Source of the DNA: Bradyrhizobium quebecense
GTDB lineage: Bacteria; Pseudomonadota; Alphaproteobacteria; Rhizobiales; Xanthobacteraceae
Assembly (NCBI RefSeq): GCF_013373795.3
Contig: NZ_CP088022.1
Span: forward strand, 4,774,001-4,838,000
DNA length: 64,000 bases
Direction: 5' to 3'
The position numbers and the translations under genes were made by a program. Below the pieces are notes generated by a model. The model made no database searches, was not told the origin of the DNA, and saw only the letters and a list, made by a program, of their open reading frames with translations. Of this stretch, positions 8,471 to 17,774 are shown one piece after another. Positions within the stretch are counted from its first letter, which is position 1. Each line of letters opens with the position of its first letter.

Positions 8471-10287
8471 ACGACTTCGTCGTCCGCTTCGCCAACGTCA
8501 ACGGTTCGGGCTCGGCTTCCGCCAACGAACTGTTCGCGCGCTCGATCCTGCGCCACGGCGTGCCGGTGTCGCCACGCAACATCTTCCCCTCCAACATCCA
8601 GGGCCTGCCGACCTGGTATGAAGTGCGCGTCACCGAGGACGGCCATCTCGGCGCCCGCGGCGGCGTCGACATGATGGTGGCGATGAACCCGCAGACCTGG
8701 GACAAGGACGTCGCCTCGATCGAGCCCGGCGGCTATCTGTTCTACGATTCCACCAAGCCGATGCCGACGTCGAAATTCCGCGAGGACATCGCGGTCATCG
8801 GCGTGCCGCTGACCGCGATCACCAATTCGACCTACACCGATCCCAGGCAGCGCCAGCTGTTCAAGAACATCATCTATCTCGGCGCGCTCTGCGCGCTGCT
8901 CGATCTCGACCCCAAGCTGGTCGAGCAGCTGATCGGCGAGCAGTACAAGGGCAAGGAGAAGCTGCTCTCCTCCAACGTCCATGCGCTGCACCTCGGCCGC
9001 GACTGGGCGCTGCAAAACCTGAAATGCCCGATCGGGCTCCGGGTGAAGAAGTCCGACAAGGTCGGCGACCGCATCTTCGTGGAAGGCAACAGCGCCGCCG
9101 CGCTCGGCGCCGTCTATGGCGGCGCCACCGTGTGCGCCTGGTATCCGATCACGCCGTCGTCGTCGGTGGCGGAAGCCTTCACCAGCCATTGCAAGAAGTA
9201 TCGTCACGATCCGGAGACCGGCAAGGCGAAATACGCCATCGTGCAGGGCGAGGACGAACTGGCCTCGATCGGCATCGTGATCGGCGCGTCCTGGAACGGG
9301 GCGCGGGCCTTCACCGCGACCTCGGGTCCGGGCATCTCGCTGATGACCGAGTTCATCGGCCTGTCCTATTTCGCCGAGATCCCGGCCGTGATCATGAACA
9401 TCCAGCGCGCCGGCCCCTCGACCGGCATGCCGACCCGCACCCAGCAATGCGACGTGATCGCCTGCGCCTATGCGTCGCACGGCGACACCAAGCATGTGCT
9501 GCTGTTCCCGGAAGATCCGGCGGAGGCGTTCGAATTCGCCGCCGCCGCCTTCGATCTCGCCGAGCGGCTGCAAACCACGATCTTCCTGATGCTCGATCTC
9601 GACATCGGCATGAATCACCGGCTGTGCCGCCCGCTCAAGTGGGATGACGCCAAGCAATACGACCGCGGCAAGGTGATGACGGCGGAGATGCTCGACGAAG
9701 GCCGCGACTTCGGCCGCTATCTCGACGTCGACGGCGACGGCATCCCGTATCGCACCTATCCCGGCACGCATCCGACCAAGGGCTCCTACTTCACCCGCGG
9801 CACCTCGCGCGACCGCTATGCGCGCTATTCCGAGGAAGGCGCTGTTTACGCCGACAACATGCAACGCCTGGTGCGCAAGTTCGAGACCGCGCAGGACATG
9901 GTGCCGCGGCCGCTGCAGGCCAACGCAGCGAAGCCGACCAAGTACGGCGTGCTCTATTTCGGCTCGACCTCGCCCGCGATGGACGAAGCGATCGGAATCC
10001 TGGAAGCGCGCGGCCATCAGCTCGACCGCATGCGCATCCGCGCCTTCCCGTTCCACTCCAGCGTCGCGAGCTTCATCGCCGATCACGACTTCGTCTACGT
10101 GGTCGAGCAGAACCGCGACGCGCAACTCCGTCAGCTGATCGTCAACGAAAACGGCATCGATCCCGTGCGACTGGTGCCGATCCTGCACTATGACGGCACG
10201 CCGATCACCGCGCGCTTCATCGCCAACGCGATCGGCGACCACCAGGATCATCTCAAGGTGACCCCTCTGCGCAAGGCCGTGACATGA
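8440..10287 (+). CDS. korA: 2-oxoacid:acceptor oxidoreductase alpha subunit (gamma-alpha fused)
   Basis: 615 aa, starting at the ATG at 8440 (MSVQSPISS), inside the 3' end of the upstream gene. The order of domains is that of fused KorA proteins: residues 1-200 are the gamma domain that contacts CoA/electron carrier, then VEGNSAAALGAVYGGATVC with WYPITPSSS near residue 240 opens the pyrimidine-binding alpha domain, and a transketolase-C-like part ends the chain. TSGPGISLM and GPSTGMPTRTQQ are the conserved loop sequences of the family. The enzyme oxidatively decarboxylates a 2-oxoacid (2-oxoglutarate is the common substrate of this subgroup, not proven here) to an acyl-CoA. The stop overlaps the start of the beta subunit in ATGA, implying translational coupling. 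Confidence 0.92.
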   Translation: MSVQSPISSVNDFVVRFANVNGSGSASANELFARSILRHGVPVSPRNIFPSNIQGLPTWYEVRVTEDGHLGARGGVDMMVAMNPQTWDKDVASIEPGGYLFYDSTKPMPTSKFREDIAVIGVPLTAITNSTYTDPRQRQLFKNIIYLGALCALLDLDPKLVEQLIGEQYKGKEKLLSSNVHALHLGRDWALQNLKCPIGLRVKKSDKVGDRIFVEGNSAAALGAVYGGATVCAWYPITPSSSVAEAFTSHCKKYRHDPETGKAKYAIVQGEDELASIGIVIGASWNGARAFTATSGPGISLMTEFIGLSYFAEIPAVIMNIQRAGPSTGMPTRTQQCDVIACAYASHGDTKHVLLFPEDPAEAFEFAAAAFDLAERLQTTIFLMLDLDIGMNHRLCRPLKWDDAKQYDRGKVMTAEMLDEGRDFGRYLDVDGDGIPYRTYPGTHPTKGSYFTRGTSRDRYARYSEEGAVYADNMQRLVRKFETAQDMVPRPLQANAAKPTKYGVLYFGSTSPAMDEAIGILEARGHQLDRMRIRAFPFHSSVASFIADHDFVYVVEQNRDAQLRQLIVNENGIDPVRLVPILHYDGTPITARFIANAIGDHQDHLKVTPLRKAVT

Positions 10288-11339
10288 CCTACATTGCAAA
10301 GCCGAAGTTTCATCATCCCGGCCTGAAGAAGAACGAGCTGGGCTATACCCATCGCGACTACGAGGGGAAGATCTCGACCCTGTGCGCCGGCTGCGGCCAC
10401 GATTCGATCACCGCCTCGATCATCGAAGCCTGCTACGAGCTCTCGATCGAGCCGCACCGGGTGGCGAAGATCTCCGGCATCGGCTGCTCGTCGAAGACAC
10501 CGGACTATTTCCTCGGCAACTCGCACGGCTTCAACTCGGTGCACGGCCGCATGCCGTCGGTGCTGACCGGCGCCAATCTCGCCAACCGCGACCTGATCTA
10601 TCTCGGCGTCTCCGGCGACGGCGATTCGGCCTCGATCGGCTTCGGCCAGTTCGCACATTCGATCCGGCGCGCAGTCAACATGACCTATATCGTCGAGAAC
10701 AACGGCGTGTACGGCCTGACCAAGGGCCAGTTCTCCGCGACCGCCGACCGCGGCTCGAAGTCGAAGAAGGGCGTCACCAACACCGACAATGCGATCGACC
10801 TGGTCGCGATCGCGCTGCAGTTAGGAGCCACCTTCGTGGCGCGCAGCTTCTCCGGCGACAAGACCCAGCTGGTGCCGCTGATCGCGGCTGCGATCCGCCA
10901 CAAGGGCGCGTCCTTCATCGACGTGATCAGCCCCTGCATCGCCTTCAACAACCACGCCGGCTCGACCAAGAGCTTCGACTATGTCCGTGAGCACAACGAC
11001 GCGGTGAACCGTCTCGACGTGCTGGTCGGCCGCGATCCTATCAGCGTCGATTACGCGCCCGGCACCGTGCAGGTGGTCGAGCAGCATGACGGCTCGCGGC
11101 TCGCGCTGCGCAAGCTCGACGCCGACTACGATCCGCACGATCGGCTCGGAGCACAGACCTTCCTGCAGAAGCACGCGGCCAAGGGCCAGATCGTCACCGG
11201 GCTCCTTTACGTCGATCCGGATGCCGAGGACCTGCACACCCATCTCGACACCGTCGAGACGCCGCTCAACACGCTGGACGAACAGGCGCTCTGCCCCGGC
11301 TCGGCCGTGCTGGACAAGATCAACGCCAGCCTGCGCTGA
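10284..11339 (+). CDS. korB: 2-oxoacid:ferredoxin oxidoreductase beta subunit (TPP-binding)
   Basis: 351 aa. LCAGCGHDSI near residue 35 and GIGCSS near 67 are conserved beta-subunit motifs; GDGDSASIGFGQ around residue 113 followed by NNGVYGLTKGQ is the thiamine diphosphate and magnesium site. The Cys residues in the CAGCGH and SPC segments are those that usually hold the cluster passing electrons out of the TPP site. The gene begins inside the stop of korA (ATGA) and closes the three-gene operon. A strong inverted repeat follows at 11391-11435. There is no separate delta or ferredoxin subunit nearby because that function is fused into the first gene. Confidence 0.92.
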   Translation: MTYIAKPKFHHPGLKKNELGYTHRDYEGKISTLCAGCGHDSITASIIEACYELSIEPHRVAKISGIGCSSKTPDYFLGNSHGFNSVHGRMPSVLTGANLANRDLIYLGVSGDGDSASIGFGQFAHSIRRAVNMTYIVENNGVYGLTKGQFSATADRGSKSKKGVTNTDNAIDLVAIALQLGATFVARSFSGDKTQLVPLIAAAIRHKGASFIDVISPCIAFNNHAGSTKSFDYVREHNDAVNRLDVLVGRDPISVDYAPGTVQVVEQHDGSRLALRKLDADYDPHDRLGAQTFLQKHAAKGQIVTGLLYVDPDAEDLHTHLDTVETPLNTLDEQALCPGSAVLDKINASLR

Positions 11340-11390
11340 GCACGCATTCTCGCCGACACAATGGCGTGAAGGACGTGCAACAAACTCGGT

Positions 11391-11435
11391 GTCGTCCCTG
11401 CCTAGTGCGCAATTGCGCACGGGAGCAGGGACGAC
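11391..11435. terminator. Large nested palindrome, possible bidirectional terminator and repeat copy
   Basis: GTCGTCCCTGC at 11391-11401 is the exact reverse complement of GCAGGGACGAC at 11425-11435, enclosing the perfect palindrome GTGCGCAATTGCGCAC at 11405-11420. It sits between the convergent korB and the binding-protein gene. There is no long T-run, so it may be as much a dispersed repeat as a terminator; a half copy of the same design occurs at 60008-60034. Confidence 0.5.
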
Positions 11436-11452
11436 AGCGGAGTTGGTGACGG

Positions 11453-12643
11453 CTACTTGTCGCTCAAGACCTCGCCGAACAGCGCCCAGGACTTGCCGTC
11501 GAACCGCGCCATCTGGATCTGGCGGATCGGCGTCACATTGTCGGGCTCGGTCTGCACCTTGATGCCCGGCAGCAGCATCGGCAGTTCGAGCGCCTTCAGA
11601 TTGGTCGCCTGCTTGATGATGTTGTCACGGCTGTAATCGCCGTTGCAGTTCTTCAGCACCGCCGTCATGACCTGCGCGACGGTGTAGCCCTGCACGTTGA
11701 AGAGGTCGCCCGGACTCGCATTCGGCTGATACTTCTTCATCCAGGCCGAGAACTCCTGCTGCGCCGGATCGTCGGCCCAGCGCGGATCGGTCGGGTCCTT
11801 CAGATAGAGCCCGGTCACGACGCCGATGACGTTCTCGAGCCCGGCCGGCTCGAGCACTGCGGAGACCGAGTTGGAGACGGTCGGCAGAATGGTGAGCGGC
11901 TTCCAGCCCATGCTCGCCGCCTTGCGCAGCGCTTGCGCCGCGAATCTCGGCGTCGCTTCGGCGAAGAACACGTCGGCGCCGGACTCGCGCATCGTCACCA
12001 TCTGGGAATCGATGGTCGGGTCGGTCGTGAGGTAGGTGGTCTCCGCAACGATCTGGCCGACATGCTCGCCGAGCCCGTCCTTGAAGCCCCTGAGATAGTC
12101 CTTGCCAGCGTCTTCGTTCGGCGTGATGACGGCGATCTTCGCGTCCGGCTTGGTCTTCAGAATATACTTCGCATAGAGCCGGCCTTCGAGCTCGTAGGTC
12201 GGATTGAAACCGACCGTCCACGGGAACTGCTTCGGATCGTTCCAGCGCGTCGCGCCTGAGGACACGAACAGCTGAGGCACGTGCTTGATGTTCAGATATT
12301 TCTGCACCGAGATGTTGGGCGCAGTGCCGACCGCGCTGAAGATCGCGAGCACCTCGTCCTGCTCGACCAGCTTGCGGGTCTGCTCGACGGTCTTCGACGG
12401 CGAATAGGCGTCGTCGAGACTCTCGAAATCGATCTTGCGACCGCCGATGCCGCCCTGATCGTTGAGCATCTGGAAATACGCGGCTTCGGCGCGCGCGATC
12501 GTGCCGTAGGCGGACGCCGGGCCGCTATAGGGTGCGGTGTTTCCTATTTTGATCGCGGAATCGGCTGCAACGGACGGCGAGATCGACGAGGCTGTGAGCG
12601 CGGTGAAGGCGAGAAAGGCCGCCAGGCGGGAGCGAGTTGACAA
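11453..12643 (-). CDS. Branched-chain amino acid-type ABC transporter substrate-binding protein (orphan)
   Basis: 396 aa, beginning with TTG at 12643, which is preceded by AAGGA at a suitable distance. A Sec signal ends near residue 28 (SPSVAADSA). The mature chain starts IKIGNTAPYSGPASAYG and continues with YSPSKTVEQTRKLVEQDEVL and a PNEDAGKDYLRGFKDG segment, the type I periplasmic binding protein fold of LivK-like receptors (Peripla_BP_6). Members bind amino acids, amides or aromatic acids; the ligand cannot be read from sequence. No permease or ATPase gene is adjacent, so it must work with a transporter encoded elsewhere. The 258 bases upstream contain its promoter but no motif I can name. 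Confidence 0.9.
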   Translation of the reverse strand: MSTRSRLAAFLAFTALTASSISPSVAADSAIKIGNTAPYSGPASAYGTIARAEAAYFQMLNDQGGIGGRKIDFESLDDAYSPSKTVEQTRKLVEQDEVLAIFSAVGTAPNISVQKYLNIKHVPQLFVSSGATRWNDPKQFPWTVGFNPTYELEGRLYAKYILKTKPDAKIAVITPNEDAGKDYLRGFKDGLGEHVGQIVAETTYLTTDPTIDSQMVTMRESGADVFFAEATPRFAAQALRKAASMGWKPLTILPTVSNSVSAVLEPAGLENVIGVVTGLYLKDPTDPRWADDPAQQEFSAWMKKYQPNASPGDLFNVQGYTVAQVMTAVLKNCNGDYSRDNIIKQATNLKALELPMLLPGIKVQTEPDNVTPIRQIQMARFDGKSWALFGEVLSDK

Positions 12644-12901
12644 GAGCGTATCCTTTTCTTGGTTTTCTTGACGCGGCGCACATTATCAATCGCGCCCGCG
12701 CAGGCAATCACCAAGAAGACTTCAATGAGATTTCCGCATGCCGGCAATCACGTTCGCGCGTGGAACATGATGCGTTTCAATATCCGGAATGTTGCCGGGA
12801 TGTTCATGATGCGAGTCTTCAGTGGACACCAAGGTTCACCAAGCAAGACTCGCGTTCCGCGCGGCGGTCACCGCGCGCTGATCGCTGCGTTAGCGCACTC
12901 C

Positions 12902-14446
12902 TCAGGCAGCGACCGCAGCCGCGCGCGGGCTGACGACGTATTCCTTCAGCACCTTGTCGGTGCCGTCGAGTTCGGTGAGTGCCACGTCGTAGGTCCACAG
13001 ATCGGCGAGATGCTGCAGCACGCGCCGCGTGTCGGTCTCGTTGAGTTGCGCGCCCTTCACGGTGGTATGACGCAGCATCAGCCGGCGATCGCCGTCGAGA
13101 TCGACATCCACGACCTCGATATTGGCGTCGACGAAGCCGACATCGTATTGCCGCGCCAGCTCACGGCGCACCCGCCGGTAGCCGCGCTCGTCGTGGATCG
13201 CATCGACCTTGATGCCCTGGCTTTCGGCCGGGTCGTCGTGCAGATGGAACATGCGGAAGCGCCGGATCAGCGCCGGGCTGAGGAACTGGTTGATGAAGCT
13301 CTCGTCGCGGTAGTTGCTCCAGATCTCGCGCAGCACGCCCTCGACGTCACCCTTGCCGGCGATATCGGGGAACCAGGCGCGGTCCTCGTCCTCCGGATTC
13401 TTCACGACCCGCTCGATGTCCTGCATCATGGCAAAGCCGAGCGCGTATGGATTGAAGCCGGAATAGCGGCGATCGTCGAACTCGGGCTGAAACACCACAT
13501 TGGTGTGCGACTGCAGGAATTCGAGGAAATTGCCGTCGGTGATCCGGCCCTGCTGATGCAGCCGGTTCATGATGCGGTAATGGACGTAGGTCGCGGTGCC
13601 CTCGTTCATCACCTTGGTCTGGCCCTGCGGGTAGAAGTACTGCGCGATGTGACGCACGATGCGAATGAGCTCGCGCTGCCAGCCTTGCAGGCGCGGCGCG
13701 GTCTTCTCGAGGAAGTAGAGGATGTTCTCTTGGGGCAGGCCGAGCAGCGCGCGGCGGCGCTCGGCAGTGAGCGCGGCCTTGCTCTTGGCCTTGGTGTTCG
13801 GCACCGTCCGCCACAGATCGTTGAAAACGCTCTCCTCGTGCTGCCGGCGCTCGCCGGCGCGCTTCTCCTCGGCACGCAAGTCGAGCGTCTTCTTTCCGGG
13901 ATAGCGGTCGACGCCATGCGACATCAGCGCATGCGCGGCATCGAGCGTCCGCTCCACCGTCTCGCGGCCATGGCGATCCTCGCAGGCCGCGATGTAGCCC
14001 TTGGCGAATTCGAGATAATCGAGGATGCCGTCGGCATCGGTCCACTGCTTGAAGAGATAGTTGTTCTTGAAGAAGTGATTGTGCCCGAACGCCGCGTGCG
14101 CGATCACCAGCGTCTGCATCGTCGCCGTGTTCTCCTCCATCAGATAGGAGATGCACGGCGAGGAGTTGATCACGATCTCATAAGCGAGGCCCATCAGGCC
14201 CTTGCGATAGGACGCTTCCTGGAAGGCGAACTGTTTGCCGAACGACCAGTGCTTGTAGAACAGCGGCATGCCGACCGACGAATAGGCGTCCAGCATCTGC
14301 TCGGCGGTGATCACCTCGATCTGGTTGGGATAGACGTCGAGCCCGAGCTCCTTGCGCGCGACCTCCTCGCAGGCGTCGTGAATCCGCTGCAGCGTCTGGA
14401 AATCCCAGTCGGCGCCCTCGAACAGCCGTTCGCCGGAAGACCCCAT
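12902..14446 (-). CDS. spoVR: SpoVR family protein
   Basis: 514 aa from the ATG at 14446 (a TTG one codon earlier is less likely); GGAAAGGG in the end of the preceding gene serves as ribosome binding site and only four bases separate the two genes. The start WDFQTLQRIHDACEEVA, then GLDVYPNQIEVI, HWSFGKQF, EIVINSSPCISYLMEEN and HAAFGHNHFFKNN are the signature segments of SpoVR/YcgB proteins. The invariant His-rich and Glu residues suggest a metal site, but no activity is established. In Bacillus the founder affects spore cortex; in proteobacteria the gene is a stationary-phase/stress partner of the PrkA kinase and YeaH, exactly the neighbours here. Third gene of the operon. Confidence 0.95.
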   Translation of the reverse strand: MGSSGERLFEGADWDFQTLQRIHDACEEVARKELGLDVYPNQIEVITAEQMLDAYSSVGMPLFYKHWSFGKQFAFQEASYRKGLMGLAYEIVINSSPCISYLMEENTATMQTLVIAHAAFGHNHFFKNNYLFKQWTDADGILDYLEFAKGYIAACEDRHGRETVERTLDAAHALMSHGVDRYPGKKTLDLRAEEKRAGERRQHEESVFNDLWRTVPNTKAKSKAALTAERRRALLGLPQENILYFLEKTAPRLQGWQRELIRIVRHIAQYFYPQGQTKVMNEGTATYVHYRIMNRLHQQGRITDGNFLEFLQSHTNVVFQPEFDDRRYSGFNPYALGFAMMQDIERVVKNPEDEDRAWFPDIAGKGDVEGVLREIWSNYRDESFINQFLSPALIRRFRMFHLHDDPAESQGIKVDAIHDERGYRRVRRELARQYDVGFVDANIEVVDVDLDGDRRLMLRHTTVKGAQLNETDTRRVLQHLADLWTYDVALTELDGTDKVLKEYVVSPRAAAVAA

Positions 14447-14450
14447 CAAA

Positions 14451-15719
14451 CTATACCCTTTCCTGGCTGGTGCGGCGCTTGAACAGGTCCTGGAACACCG
14501 GGAAGATCTCGCCCCGCTCGCTCACCTTGCGCATCGACAACGGCGCGCCGTCGTTGCGCAGACGCTCATACAGCGTCCAGAGCGAGGAGTCCGGCATGTC
14601 GAAGGTGTAGTTGGCGGCCTCGCCGACCTCGAGATAGGCGAAGAACTGGCAGACCGGCAGGATCTTGTCGGTCAACAGATGCCCGGTCACCGCGCTGTCG
14701 GAAGTCATGTTGTCGCCGTCCGAGGCCTGCGCGGCGTAGATGTTCCAGTCGGCGGGACGGAAGCGGGTGCGGACGATGTCGTTCATCGCAACCAGCGCGC
14801 TCGACACCAGCGTGCCGCCGGACGCCGGTCCATGGAAGAACGTATCCTCGTCCACCTCCTCGGCGCGGTCGGTGTGCCGGATGAACACGATCTCGACATG
14901 CTTGTAGCGCCGCTTCAGGAAGACGTAGAGCAGCATGTAGAACCGCTTTGCCAGATCCTTCATGTGCTCGGACATCGAGCCCGAGACGTCCATCAGGCAG
15001 AACATCACGGCCTGCGCCACCGGCTTCGGCACCGTCTCGAAGCGGCGGTAGCGGATGTCGATCGGATCGATGAAGGGGATCCGCTTGGCCTTGGCCTTCA
15101 GCGCTTCGAGTAGCGTGAGCAGTTCTCGGCGGCGAGTCTCGTCTTCGCACGCCGCGAGCTCCGCCTCGAGCGCCTCGATCTCGTCCTTGCGCGGCCGGCG
15201 CAGCGCCACGCGACGCGCCAGTGCCCGGCCCACCGTGCGGCTGATCGAGATGTTGGCGGGCGAGCCCGAGGTCGCATAACCGGCGCGCTGGATGCCCTCG
15301 CTCTCGGTTTGAGCGAGCTTGCGCTTGGCAAGATCAGGCAGTTCGAGGTCGTCAAGGAAGAGGTCGACGAACTCCTCGCGGCTCAGCACGAAGCGGAAGG
15401 CGTCCTCGCTGTCGCCCTCGCCCGCGCCGGAGCCCTTGGCGCCGCTCTGGTTCGGACGCTGCAGCCAGTCGCCCTCGACGAATTTCTTGTTGCCCGGCAG
15501 CACCATGTCACGCGTGCCGCCCTCGCGCCGGAACCGCGGCTCATCCATGCCGTCCAGCGGGATGGTCACCTCGCCACCCTCCAGGACATCCTTGATGTCC
15601 CGGTCCTGCGACGACTTCTTGACGGCCCCCTGCACCAGCGCCTTGGCGCGCCGCAGGAAGCGCTGACGATTCTCCAGGCTCTTGCTACCCGGATTCAGCC
15701 GCCGATCGACGATATGCAT
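14451..15719 (-). CDS. yeaH: YeaH/YhbH family protein (UPF0229) with VWA domain
   Basis: 422 aa from the ATG at 15719; the family begins with a hydrophobic residue pair then DRRLN, which MHIVDRRLNPGSKS fits, although a GTG two codons upstream is also possible. NRQRFLRRAK is the family signature. The C-terminal half is a von Willebrand A-like domain: DVSGSMS (DxSxS) around residue 245 is a MIDAS metal site and RHTDRAEEVDEDTFF and GGTLVSSAL follow it. The middle has a charged acidic/basic stretch (EIEALEAELAACEDE). The gene lies 111 bases after prkA and four bases before spoVR, the conserved order prkA-yeaH-spoVR. It probably presents or modulates substrates of the kinase; this is inferred from conserved linkage. 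Confidence 0.94.
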   Translation of the reverse strand: MHIVDRRLNPGSKSLENRQRFLRRAKALVQGAVKKSSQDRDIKDVLEGGEVTIPLDGMDEPRFRREGGTRDMVLPGNKKFVEGDWLQRPNQSGAKGSGAGEGDSEDAFRFVLSREEFVDLFLDDLELPDLAKRKLAQTESEGIQRAGYATSGSPANISISRTVGRALARRVALRRPRKDEIEALEAELAACEDETRRRELLTLLEALKAKAKRIPFIDPIDIRYRRFETVPKPVAQAVMFCLMDVSGSMSEHMKDLAKRFYMLLYVFLKRRYKHVEIVFIRHTDRAEEVDEDTFFHGPASGGTLVSSALVAMNDIVRTRFRPADWNIYAAQASDGDNMTSDSAVTGHLLTDKILPVCQFFAYLEVGEAANYTFDMPDSSLWTLYERLRNDGAPLSMRKVSERGEIFPVFQDLFKRRTSQERV

Positions 15720-15830
15720 GACCACGTTGCATCTGCCTCACGCCGGATGCGATCATGACAGTCGCATCGCATTCTTATTGGACGGGACGGAACGAGACGG
15801 AAAGCCGCTGCCGGCTTTCCGGATCGTGCA

Positions 15831-17774
15831 CTAGCCGGCCTGCTTCACTCGCATGTACCACTCGACGAGCCGGCGGACCTGGCGCTCGGTATAGCCGCGC
15901 TCCACCATCCGCTCGACGAATTCGCCATGCTTCTTCTCGGTCTCGCCGTCCTTCTTGGAGCCGAACGAGATGACCGGAAGCAGATCCTCGACCTGGGAGA
16001 ATATCCGTTTCTCGATCACGTCGCGAACCTTTTCGTAGGAGGTCCAGCTCGGATTCTTGCCGCCATTGTGCGCCCGCGAACGCAGCGAGAACTTGACGAC
16101 CTCGTTGCGGAAGTCCTTCGGGTTGGCGATGCCGGCCGGCTTCTCGATCTTGGTCAGCTCCTGGTTCAAGAGCTCGCGGTTCATCAGCTGGCCGGTGTCG
16201 GGATCCTTGAAGTCCTGGTCCTCGATCCAGGCATCGGCGTAGTCGACATAGCGGTCGAACAGGTTCTGGCCGTAGTCGGCGTAGGATTCCAGATAGGCCT
16301 TCTGGATCTCGTTGCCGATGAACTCGGCATAGCGCGGCGCGAGGTCGGCCTTGATGAATTCGAGATAGCGCTTCTCGACCTCGTCAGGCAGCTGCTCGCG
16401 CCGGATCGCCATCTCCAGCACATACATCAGATGCACCGCGTCGGCGCCGACCTCGGTGGTGTCGTGATTGAACGTCGATGCCAGCACCTTGAAGGCAAAG
16501 CGGGTGGAGACGCCGTCCATGCCCTCGTCGACGCCGGCCGCGTCCTTGTATTCCTGCACGCTGCGCGCCTTCGGATCGGATTCCTTCAGGCTCTCGCCGT
16601 CATAGACCCGCATCTTGCCGAACAGCGTGGAGTTCTCGTGCTTGCGCAGCCGCGACATCACCGAGAAGCGGGCCAGCGTTTCCAGCGTGGCCGGTGCGCA
16701 CGGCGCGGCGGCAAGCTCGGAGGTCTGGATCAGCTTCTCGTAGATCTTCTGCTCCTCGGTGACCCGCAGGCAGTACGGGACCTTGATGACGCAGATGCGG
16801 TCGATGAAGGCCTCGTTGTTCTTGTTGGTCTTGAAGCTCTGCCACTCGGCTTCGTTCGAGTGCGCGAGGATGATGCCGGTGAACGGGATCGCACCGATGT
16901 TCTCGGTGCCGATGTAGTTGCCCTCCTGCGTCGCGGTCAGCAGCGGGTGCAGCATCTTGATCGGCGCCTTGAACATCTCGACGAACTCGAGCACGCCCTG
17001 GTTGGCGCGGTTGAGGCCGCCGGAATAGCTGTAGGCGTCGGGGTCGTTCTGGGCGTAGGTCTCGAGCTTGCGGATGTCGACCTTGCCGACCAGCGAGGAG
17101 ATGTCCTGGTTGTTCTCGTCACCGGGCTCGGTCTTGGCGACCGCGATCTGGCGCAGCCGGGAGGGCTGGATGCGCGCGACGCGGAATTGCGAGATGTCGC
17201 CGCCGAAGGCCTCGAGCCGCTTGTAGGCCCAGGGCGACATCAGCCCGCTCAGCCGGCGGCGCGGGATGCCGTACTTCTCCTCGATCATCGGCCCGAGCTG
17301 CTCGGGGTCGAATAGCCCGAGCGGGCTCTCGAACACCGGCGACAGCTCGTCACCCGCCTTCAGCACGTAGATCGGATGAATTTCCATCAGCGCCTTGATG
17401 CGCTCGGCGAGCGACGACTTGCCGCCACCAACCGGTCCGAGCAGATAGAGGATCTGCTTGCGCTCTTCGAGGCCCTGTGCGGCGTGGCGGAAGAAGCCGA
17501 CCAGGCGCTCGATCGTGTCCTCCATGCCGAAGAAGCCGGCGAAGGCCGGATACGACCTGATCGTACGGTTCAAAAAGATACGGCCAAGGCGTGGGTCCTT
17601 GGCCGTGTCGATCATCTGGGGCTCACCGATCGCCGCTAATAACCGCTCGGCCGCATTGGCATATCGCATCGGGTCACTTCGACACGACTCCAAATACTCG
17701 GCCATCGACATGTCGGTCTGGCTTCGCGCTTCAAACGACCTTGCGAAGGCGTTGAACAAAGAATCGTTGTACAT
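15831..17774 (-). CDS. prkA: PrkA-type serine protein kinase (AAA+ domain)
   Basis: 647 aa from the ATG at 17774, chosen because GGAGAGAGGG lies immediately upstream; the GTG at 17789 would put that ribosome binding site inside the coding region. The N-terminal two thirds are an AAA domain with a P-loop GPVGGGKS at about residues 113-120 and a downstream ANQGVLEFVEMFK Walker B-like/sensor region. The C-terminal third carries the PrkA kinase homology region (FKDPDTGQLMNRE, PKDFRNEVVKFSLR). PrkA/YeaG proteins phosphorylate proteins in starvation and stationary-phase responses. It is the first gene of prkA-yeaH-spoVR. The 508-base region upstream is long enough for complex regulation, but I see no EcfG-type or sigma-54 promoter match in it. 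Confidence 0.95.
   Translation of the reverse strand: MYNDSLFNAFARSFEARSQTDMSMAEYLESCRSDPMRYANAAERLLAAIGEPQMIDTAKDPRLGRIFLNRTIRSYPAFAGFFGMEDTIERLVGFFRHAAQGLEERKQILYLLGPVGGGKSSLAERIKALMEIHPIYVLKAGDELSPVFESPLGLFDPEQLGPMIEEKYGIPRRRLSGLMSPWAYKRLEAFGGDISQFRVARIQPSRLRQIAVAKTEPGDENNQDISSLVGKVDIRKLETYAQNDPDAYSYSGGLNRANQGVLEFVEMFKAPIKMLHPLLTATQEGNYIGTENIGAIPFTGIILAHSNEAEWQSFKTNKNNEAFIDRICVIKVPYCLRVTEEQKIYEKLIQTSELAAAPCAPATLETLARFSVMSRLRKHENSTLFGKMRVYDGESLKESDPKARSVQEYKDAAGVDEGMDGVSTRFAFKVLASTFNHDTTEVGADAVHLMYVLEMAIRREQLPDEVEKRYLEFIKADLAPRYAEFIGNEIQKAYLESYADYGQNLFDRYVDYADAWIEDQDFKDPDTGQLMNRELLNQELTKIEKPAGIANPKDFRNEVVKFSLRSRAHNGGKNPSWTSYEKVRDVIEKRIFSQVEDLLPVISFGSKKDGETEKKHGEFVERMVERGYTERQVRRLVEWYMRVKQAG

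Noticed and set aside
12859..12876. GCGCGG/CCGCGC hairpin downstream of spoVR as terminator
   Set aside because: Six base pairs without a T-run on the minus strand; too common in GC-rich DNA.
12659..14482. 607-codon plus-strand open frame opposite spoVR
   Set aside because: No motif, composition of a reverse-strand shadow; SpoVR on the other strand is unambiguous.
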